18,607 nucleotides of DNA from CAZTPJ01 sp964614515. Its GTDB lineage: Bacteria > Planctomycetota > Phycisphaerae > Phycisphaerales > UBA1924. Each line of letters starts with the position of its first letter. Within the stretch, counting starts at the first letter, position 1. Of this stretch, positions 13,688 through 18,607 are shown piece after piece. The translations under genes and the position numbers were made by a program. The notes beneath the pieces are model-generated. The model saw nothing but the letters and a program-made list of their open reading frames with translations. It had not been told where the DNA came from and did not search any database. The stretch is from contig CAZTPJ010000071.1 of assembly GCA_964614515.1 (NCBI GenBank), forward strand, positions 1 through 18,607, in the 5' to 3' direction.

Positions 13688-14047
13688 TCACACCGTCTCT
13701 CGCGGCCGCGTCGCCAGTTTGATCCGATCCGCCGATTGCATCTCGATGTCGTCCACCGCGGCCAGCCCGACCCGCGCCGGCAGGAGCATGCACGCGGCGG
13801 CGCACTCCACGGCCGCACGCACCGGCGGATGAATGCCGTGGCCCGAGACGGTCGTCAATCCGACATCGATTTCGACGCCTTCATCGGTTGGCGGTTCATC
13901 GGCAAAAATGCTCAGGGTCCATCGGCGCAGCGTCGAGCCTTCCATGCGATGCGCCCGCCACTCCATGCGCAGGCGTCGTGCCCCACGCAGCAGATCAAGC
14001 CTCGCAAGCACGTCCCTGAGATCTGGTTCAGACTGCACGCCGCTCAT
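13688..14047 (-). CDS. Hypothetical protein, 119 residues, upstream of mqnE
   Basis: The ATG at 14047 has GGAG (14055-14058, minus strand) 7 nt upstream; the longer frame to 14227 would overlap the SDR-like gene. The N-terminal half is Arg- and Leu-rich (LRDVLARLDLLRGARRLRMEWRAHRMEG). The middle has an acidic loop (ADEPPTDEGVEIDVGLTTVSG), and the rest a small Ala-rich helix (AAVECAAACMLLPARVG). There is no signal peptide or membrane segment, and no family is recognised. It lies 59 bp before mqnE and 82 bp after the SDR-like gene on the same strand, so co-transcription is likely. A role linked to mqnE cannot be claimed. Confidence 0.58.
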   Translation of the reverse strand: MSGVQSEPDLRDVLARLDLLRGARRLRMEWRAHRMEGSTLRRWTLSIFADEPPTDEGVEIDVGLTTVSGHGIHPPVRAAVECAAACMLLPARVGLAAVDDIEMQSADRIKLATRPRETV

Positions 14048-14129
14048 TCGATTGCTCCGAATCAACCGCCCACACAGCGCCCACGAGCGCGGGTGATGGT
14101 TGTCACGTTGCTTCGGAGGATCGCCAAAC

Positions 14130-14708
14130 TCAGCCAGGTCGAGCCGTCCACGGTTCGATCGTCCCGACGACCGAAACGTCCGCATCCTGCTCAATCGCGC
14201 TACACACACCTGCGCAGACTTCGGCATGGCTCAGCCAACGCGATCCGTCGCGGCCGGGCACATATCCCAGCACCACGCGACGCCACGCAATCCTGGCGTG
14301 CCTCTCGTATATTGTAGCAAGCCAATCGTGCGCCGGCGCTCGCGCGCCGGCACTGCCGAGGATGTCGAAGATTCGCACTGACGTTTGGCTCTGCGCCGCC
14401 TTCGCAACCGACACCCGCGCCTTGGGCGCGGTGCTGTGAATCCAGAGCACCACGAGCGACCATGGCCCTTGCTTTCGCTTCGATTCCGCGAGGGCGAGCG
14501 AGAGCGCGGCGTCATCGTGGTAATCAACGCTGATGCCGCGAACGCGCCCCGGCATGTCGCGCGCCAGCGACTCGAGCGTCGCCAGTCGCGCCACGTCCCG
14601 CCCGATCACCGTGACCACCCACCCCGCGTCCGCGAGCCACAAGCACACGCCGCGGAGCATCCCCGACCCGCCGACGACCAGCGCATGGGGCGGCGCATCG
14701 GACATCAT
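14130..14708 (-). CDS. Small SDR-like Rossmann protein, 192 residues
   Basis: The N-terminal Rossmann turn ALVVGGSGMLRGVCLWLADAG (residues 9-30 or so), followed by VTVIGRD, shows a dinucleotide-binding fold with an Arg that favours NADP(H). HHDDAALSLAL-like and WSLVVLWIHSTAP segments fit later strands of the SDR fold. The usual catalytic Tyr-x3-Lys is not found, and at 192 residues it is shorter than classical SDRs (about 250), so it may bind cofactor without classical oxidoreductase chemistry. Its ATG overlaps the stop of the methyltransferase gene (ATGATG, with TGA inside), so translation is coupled. Start 14705 is equally possible, one codon shorter. No substrate is assigned. Confidence 0.8.
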   Translation of the reverse strand: MMSDAPPHALVVGGSGMLRGVCLWLADAGWVVTVIGRDVARLATLESLARDMPGRVRGISVDYHDDAALSLALAESKRKQGPWSLVVLWIHSTAPKARVSVAKAAQSQTSVRIFDILGSAGARAPAHDWLATIYERHARIAWRRVVLGYVPGRDGSRWLSHAEVCAGVCSAIEQDADVSVVGTIEPWTARPG

Positions 14709-15499
14709 GCGTTTCCCACGCCGTCGCGTCGAACCATCCATGCCGCGCCGCGCCATGGTCCGCGCCACAGCGAGGCCCCCGCGCGCCGCTGGCTGGCGAG
14801 AAAGTCATGCACGTCACGAGACAGGTCCGGCCGATCCTGGATCAGCGTGCGGGCGGATTCTGCGATGGACGTATAGATCCGCCGTTCGTGCGTGCGATAT
14901 TCGGAGGGTGACATGATGTGTTCCCGCAGGATCGTGTCGCCGCGTTCTTCGATGAGCGTGCGCACGCCGCGCCGTGTTGGCCGTGATCCCCCGGTGAGTT
15001 GTCTCGCTGGGCGTGTGCCTTCGAGGGCCACGGCATCATCGACGATGTAGACGCCGCCTCGCTTGACCGCCGCGCGGAGGATCGGAAGGGCCCGGCCAAT
15101 GGGAAGGACGCCGAGCATGATGACCGCGTCGCCCGCAGGCCGCGCTGCACGCGCAACGTCGCCGCAGGTGAATCGGCATATCTGTTCCACGTTGTATTGT
15201 TCGGCCATCGCCCATGCCGCGTCGACGAACGCCGCCAAACCATCGACGCCACGAACTCGACACCCAAGCCGCCGCGCGATCGCCACCGCCACCGCGCCCT
15301 TCCCGCACCCGAGATCATGCACAAGATGCCCGGGTCCGATCCCCGCCTCGCGCAGCCAGTTGACGACGCGCCGTGGCGAACTTCCCAACGCCTCGACGCC
15401 CTCAAGCAGGCGCGGGACATACGGCATCAGCTGCGCTGAGGCATCCAGCGATACGGCCACGCTCCGGTCCAGATCGGTCGTGGGTTTTCGTGGGGGCAT
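14705..15499 (-). CDS. Class I SAM-dependent methyltransferase
   Basis: This 264-residue protein has motif I at 60-69 (HDLGCGKGAV), followed by an acidic end of strand 2 (RGVDG, 83-87), a CGDVARAA segment that suits motif II, and DAVIMLGVLPIGRALPILRAAVKRGGVYIVDDAVA for motifs post-II and III. The acceptor is unknown. The sequence does not clearly resemble MenG/UbiE, so a part in menaquinone methylation is not supported despite mqnE nearby. ATG 15499 has no strong Shine-Dalgarno sequence; the Met at residue 25 is an alternative. It is the first gene of the run methyltransferase, SDR-like, unknown, mqnE, and it overlaps the next gene. It is divergent from dnaK with 230 bp between them. Confidence 0.83.
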   Translation of the reverse strand: MPPRKPTTDLDRSVAVSLDASAQLMPYVPRLLEGVEALGSSPRRVVNWLREAGIGPGHLVHDLGCGKGAVAVAIARRLGCRVRGVDGLAAFVDAAWAMAEQYNVEQICRFTCGDVARAARPAGDAVIMLGVLPIGRALPILRAAVKRGGVYIVDDAVALEGTRPARQLTGGSRPTRRGVRTLIEERGDTILREHIMSPSEYRTHERRIYTSIAESARTLIQDRPDLSRDVHDFLASQRRAGASLWRGPWRGAAWMVRRDGVGNA

Positions 15500-15729
15500 G
15501 GCCGCACTCTACGCGCTGGGGGGGACGATCGCCGGGCATGACTGTCATTTCGGCAGGCGTGCCGGGCTTCGCATGATCTTTGACCGTCATGGGATGCGAA
15601 TCTCCCGCCTGAACCGCGAGTTTCGCCCGCAGTCGGCTGGCATCGCGATTGCAAACCGCACGAGTGGGAACGCACACGAGCCTGGCGCGGTATCCTTGAG
15701 GTATCGCGCTTGACGAAGGGAGCCAACAC

Positions 15730-17634
15730 ATGTCCAAAATCATCGGCATCGACCTCGGCACGACCAACTCCGTCGTGGCCGTCATGGAGGGCGGAAGCCC
15801 GAAGGTTCTGATCAACTCATCCGGCAATCGCATCACGCCGTCGGTGGTCGCATTCACCGACAAGGGTGAGCGTCTGGTCGGCCAGCCGGCCAAGCACCAG
15901 CAGGTCACCAACCCGAAGAACACCGTGTTCTCGATCAAGCGCTTCATGGGCCGTCGGCACAAGGAAGTGGTGGGGGAGGAGAAACTTGTTCCCTACGAGA
16001 TCACGGGCGGGCCGGAGGATTTCGTCAAGGTCCGCGTGCGAAGCGAAGAGTTCACGCCGCAGCAGATCTCCGCGTTCATTCTTCAAGACCTCAAGAAGAC
16101 AGCCGAGGACTATCTCGGTGAGAAAGTCGACCGCGCTGTCATTACCGTTCCCGCGTACTTCAACGACGCTCAGCGACAGGCGACCAAGGATGCCGGCGAA
16201 GTCGCGGGACTCAAGGTTGAGCGCATCATCAACGAGCCCACGGCCGCGGCGCTCGCCTATGGCCTGGACAAGGGCAAGAACGAAAAGATCGCCGTGTTCG
16301 ACCTCGGTGGCGGTACGTTCGATATTTCCATACTGGATGTCGGCGACGGCGTCTTTGAGGTGCTCTCGACCAACGGCGACACGCATCTCGGCGGCGATGA
16401 CTGGGATCAGCGCCTGATCGACCACATCGCCGAAGAGTTCCGCAAGAAGGAAGGCATCGACATTCGCAAGGATGCCATGGCCCTCCAGCGGCTCAAGGAA
16501 GCCGCGGAAAAGGCCAAGTGCGAACTCTCAACGATGCAGGAGACCTCGGTGAATCTGCCGTTCATCACGGCCGACCAGACCGGGCCGAAGCACCTTCAGA
16601 TGTCGATCACGCGGGCGAAGTTTGAGAGTTTGTGCGCGGACCTGTTCGACCGCCTCCGCGAGCCGTGCCTCAAGGCCCTCAAGGATGCGAAGATCGACAC
16701 GTCAAAGATCGACGAGGTCGTTCTTGTCGGCGGCTCGACGCGAATGCCCAAGGCCCAGCAGATCGCCAAGGAAGTCTTCGGCAAGGAGCCAAACCGGAGC
16801 GTGAATCCCGACGAAGTGGTGGCCCTCGGCGCGGCCATCCAGGGCGGCGTGCTGCGCGGCGATGTCAAAGACATTCTCCTCCTCGACGTGACGCCGCTCT
16901 CGCTTGGCGTCGAGACCCTCGGCGGCGTGATGACGCGGCTCATCGAGCGAAACACCACGATTCCGACGTCAAAGAAGGAAGTGTTCTCCACGGCCGCGGA
17001 CAATCAGCCCTCGGTGCAGATTCATGTTCTCCAGGGCGAGCGTGAGTTCGCCCGCGACAATCGCACGCTGGGGCAGTTTGAACTCTCCGGCATCGCGCCC
17101 GCGCCGCGAGGCATGCCCCAGATCGAAGTCGAGTTCGCGCTCGACGCCAACGGCATCCTCACCGTCACGGCCACCGACAAGGGCACGGGCAAGAAGGCCG
17201 ACATCAAGATCACCAACTCCGGCGGCCTCTCGAAGGATGAGATCGACCGCATGAAGCGCGACGCGGAGGCCCACGCCGAGGAAGACAAGAAGCGACGCGA
17301 AGTCGTCGATGTCAAGAATCGCGCCGACGCCGTCATCATTCAGACGCGAAAAGCCCTCGAAGAACATGGCGGCAAGGTTTCGCCCGAAGTTCGCGGGCGC
17401 GTCGAATCCGCAATTTCCAATCTCGAAGCCAAAGTCAAAGGCGATGAGAAGGAGCCGATCGAGGCCGCGCTTCGCGAACTGGAGAACGCTTCGATGGAAC
17501 TCGGCAAGATCGTGTACGAAGAGGCGGCGAAGAAGTCGCAATCCGCCGGCCAGTCGCCCGACAATGCGGACGCCAGCGCGCCGGACAACGATGTTGTCGA
17601 CGCGGAGTTCGAGGTCAAGGACGATCGCAACTGA
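15730..17634 (+). CDS. dnaK: Chaperone DnaK (Hsp70)
   Basis: This is the ATP-dependent cytoplasmic chaperone that works with DnaJ and GrpE. The 634-residue protein is full length. The nucleotide-binding domain (about 1-380) carries IGIDLGTTNS (5-14), VFDLGGGTFDIS (189-200) and VVLVGGSTRMPKAQQ (330-344). The linker is DILLLDVTPL (381-390), followed by the substrate-binding domain and an alpha-helical lid. The C-terminus is Ala/Asp-rich and ends near DVVDAEFEVKDD. ATG 15730 has AAGGGAG (15716-15722) 7 nt upstream. In the 230 bp before it I found no CIRCE inverted repeat and no clear sigma32-type promoter; TATCCT (15691-15696) is a weak -10 hint without a matching -35. No grpE or dnaJ is adjacent. 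A strong terminator follows, so it is likely a single-gene transcript. Confidence 0.99.
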   Translation: MSKIIGIDLGTTNSVVAVMEGGSPKVLINSSGNRITPSVVAFTDKGERLVGQPAKHQQVTNPKNTVFSIKRFMGRRHKEVVGEEKLVPYEITGGPEDFVKVRVRSEEFTPQQISAFILQDLKKTAEDYLGEKVDRAVITVPAYFNDAQRQATKDAGEVAGLKVERIINEPTAAALAYGLDKGKNEKIAVFDLGGGTFDISILDVGDGVFEVLSTNGDTHLGGDDWDQRLIDHIAEEFRKKEGIDIRKDAMALQRLKEAAEKAKCELSTMQETSVNLPFITADQTGPKHLQMSITRAKFESLCADLFDRLREPCLKALKDAKIDTSKIDEVVLVGGSTRMPKAQQIAKEVFGKEPNRSVNPDEVVALGAAIQGGVLRGDVKDILLLDVTPLSLGVETLGGVMTRLIERNTTIPTSKKEVFSTAADNQPSVQIHVLQGEREFARDNRTLGQFELSGIAPAPRGMPQIEVEFALDANGILTVTATDKGTGKKADIKITNSGGLSKDEIDRMKRDAEAHAEEDKKRREVVDVKNRADAVIIQTRKALEEHGGKVSPEVRGRVESAISNLEAKVKGDEKEPIEAALRELENASMELGKIVYEEAAKKSQSAGQSPDNADASAPDNDVVDAEFEVKDDRN

Positions 17635-17680
17635 TCACCCTCGTCCGTGGTGACGCGGGCGTCCCCAGCACGTTCTGTGT

Positions 17681-17718
17681 GCCACCGACCGCGAAGCGCG
17701 GTCGGTGGCCCGTTTTTT
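17681..17718 (+). terminator. Strong intrinsic terminator of dnaK
   Basis: GCCACCGACCGCG (17681-17693) and CGCGGTCGGTGGC (17697-17709) form a perfect 13-bp stem around an AAG loop. Six T bases follow at 17713-17718. It lies 47 nt after the dnaK stop and cleanly separates dnaK from the TetR gene. Confidence 0.92.
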
Positions 17719-17760
17719 GGCCCGTTCGGCGCTACCGTCAACCCGCGCCGCTTGGACTTC

Positions 17761-17766
17761 TATGAT
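17761..17766 (+). promoter_or_regulatory. Candidate -10 box of the TetR gene
   Basis: TATGAT matches the consensus at 5 of 6 positions and lies 26 nt before the start codon, between the dnaK terminator and the regulator. The matching -35 (TCAACC at 17738-17743, 17-nt spacer) is weak. I saw no convincing operator palindrome. Confidence 0.3.
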
Positions 17767-17791
17767 CTCACGTCTGAACGGAGAGCCACGC

Positions 17792-18370
17792 ATGTCAACG
17801 GTGTCCACTCGCGAGCGTCTGATCAAGACCGCTCATGACCTGTTTTACCAAGAGGGCTATCACACGGTTGGCCTCGATCGCATCCTCGCGCAGGTCGGCG
17901 TGACGAAGACCACGTTCTACAACCACTTCGAGAGCAAGGATGACCTCATCATCGAGTCGCTGCGCTGGCACGACAGGTGGTGGCAGGAGACCTTCCGCGC
18001 AATGTTGCGGCGTCACGGCGGAGATTCACCGCGTGGCCAACTGCTGGCCGTGCCCAATGCGCTCGATGAACTGTTTTCTGACGGGATGTTCAACGGGTGC
18101 ATTTTCATCAATGTGGCGGTGCAGTTTCCGCTGCCGCATGATCCCGCGCACAAGTTGGCGGCGGATCACAAGTCGGCGATGGAGGACATCCTGCGTGAGT
18201 TGGCGGGCTATGCGGGGGCGGATGACGCGAAGGCCTTGGCGCAGGAACTCGCGATGGTGCTTGAGGGGGCGTATGTGACGCGTCAGGTGACGGGTTGCGA
18301 TCAGACATCGCAGATCGCCCGGCGCATCGTGCAGGCGATCGTTGACAAACGCATTCCCGAGCGACGTTGA
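17792..18370 (+). CDS. TetR/AcrR family transcriptional regulator
   Basis: This 192-residue repressor-type protein starts at the ATG at 17792, with GGAGAG about 7-8 nt upstream. The longer frame from 17705 begins in the dnaK terminator and is rejected. Residues 5-50 are the TetR DNA-binding domain (TRERLIKTAHDLFYQEGYHTVGLDRILAQVGVTKTTFYNHFESKDDLI). The recognition helix is VTKTTFYNHF. The C-terminal ligand and dimer domain includes the 'NGCIFINVAVQFPLPHDPAHKLAADHK' segment, typical of a TetR subgroup with a conserved GC-F-I-N core. Neither the ligand nor the target gene is visible: the neighbours are dnaK upstream on its own transcript and a repeat region downstream. Autoregulation is common in the family but unproven here. 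Confidence 0.93.
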   Translation: MSTVSTRERLIKTAHDLFYQEGYHTVGLDRILAQVGVTKTTFYNHFESKDDLIIESLRWHDRWWQETFRAMLRRHGGDSPRGQLLAVPNALDELFSDGMFNGCIFINVAVQFPLPHDPAHKLAADHKSAMEDILRELAGYAGADDAKALAQELAMVLEGAYVTRQVTGCDQTSQIARRIVQAIVDKRIPERR

Positions 18371-18414
18371 GTCCACACGAGCCGCTCACGCGAGCGATCG
18401 AGTCCCGGTTCCCC

Positions 18415-18535
18415 CGCCTCTCCGAGGCGGGACTGGGTACCTCGCCACTCCGTGGCGGGTCTGGGTACCTCGCCACTCCGTGGCGAGCTCGGGTGGCCTG
18501 CCACTCCGTGGCGGGTTCTTCACGCCGAAGGCGTG
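18415..18535. repeat. 28-bp tandem hairpin array plus one further hairpin
   Basis: Four tandem units of exactly 28 bp begin at 18415, 18443, 18471 and 18499. Each contains a short palindrome with a TCC loop: CGCCTC/GAGGCG in unit 1 and CGCCAC/GTGGCG in units 2 and 3, with a slightly degraded unit 4. Units 1 and 2 differ at only three positions, two of which are the two sides of the same base pair. The spacer GGGTACCT is shared by units 1 and 2. A further hairpin, CACGCC-GAA-GGCGTG (18521-18535), follows. It lies about 45 bp after the TetR stop and has no T-run. Confidence 0.85.
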
Positions 18536-18545
18536 GTCGGTCGTA

Positions 18546-18589
18546 GCCGGTGGGGGAGCGATGGCGCGTCGCCGTGCGACCCCACCGGC
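18546..18589. repeat. Long inverted repeat with nested hairpin at the right edge
   Basis: GCCGGTGGGG (18546-18555) and CCCCACCGGC (18580-18589) pair perfectly over 10 bp. The 24-nt loop holds an inner palindrome, GGCG-CGT-CGCC. It adjoins the hairpin array and may be part of the same element or a terminator for a gene beyond the window. Confidence 0.6.
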
Positions 18590-18607
18590 CGGCGAATCAA
18601 ATAGTAC

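Noticed and set aside
15500..15729. CIRCE element or sigma32 promoter before dnaK
   Set aside because: I looked for the GCACTC-N9-GAGTGC type repeat and a CTTGAA / CCCCAT pair and found neither. GCACTC at about 15504 has no partner.
18415..18526. Possible CRISPR array
   Set aside because: The 28-bp units are contiguous with no unique spacers between them, and no cas gene is in the window.

Overview
The window looks like chromosomal DNA from a planctomycete, probably of the Phycisphaerae type. The evidence is internal: GC-rich sequence; a surface protein that opens with the LEPR-XLL motif (LEPRTLFSA); a secreted protein that ends in a Cys-containing 'IFDFLCF ... GCP' tail of the kind seen on exported planctomycete proteins; a divergent long membrane pyrophosphatase; and a futalosine-pathway menaquinone gene (mqnE). 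This placement is an inference, because there is no rRNA or ribosomal-protein marker here. I see no phage, insertion sequence, CRISPR array or tRNA.

Layout. Positions 1-615 hold a hairpin and one or two small unrecognised ORFs. A LEPR-XLL protein made of 11 FG-GAP/VCBS-like repeats follows (816-2540, +). It converges on a proline-rich lipoprotein (2550-3608, -), which diverges from a DinB-like protein (3755-4279, +). A two-gene minus-strand unit of peroxiredoxin plus an 85-residue protein (5079 to 4332) diverges from the PLP-homeostasis protein YggS (5211-6062, +). Next is a large secreted protein (6190-8547, +) that combines a DUF1028 Ntn-hydrolase-like domain, a seven-repeat FG-GAP propeller and the Cys tail. 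An out-of-frame remnant of a second copy of that tail lies directly after its stop. The proton-pumping pyrophosphatase (ending at 11540, +) is separated by a hairpin from a small membrane protein on the opposite strand (12066-11668). A minus-strand cluster then runs methyltransferase, SDR-like protein, unknown protein, mqnE (15499 to 12387). The right end holds dnaK (15730-17634, +) with a very clear intrinsic terminator, a TetR regulator (17792-18370, +), and a 28-bp tandem array of hairpins (18415-18526).

How the genes fit together. Most are housekeeping or surface functions rather than one system: energy (pyrophosphatase, menaquinone synthesis), stress (DnaK, peroxiredoxin), cofactor handling (YggS), and exported beta-propeller proteins carrying two different planctomycete targeting signals. 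I do not see a convincing undescribed defence or biosynthetic system. The most interesting points are the DUF1028-propeller-tail fusion, whose predicted signal-peptide cleavage exposes an N-terminal Thr; the ghost copy of its sorting tail; a pyrophosphatase with an altered DX7KXE motif; and the hairpin array, in which one base pair changes on both sides of the stem.
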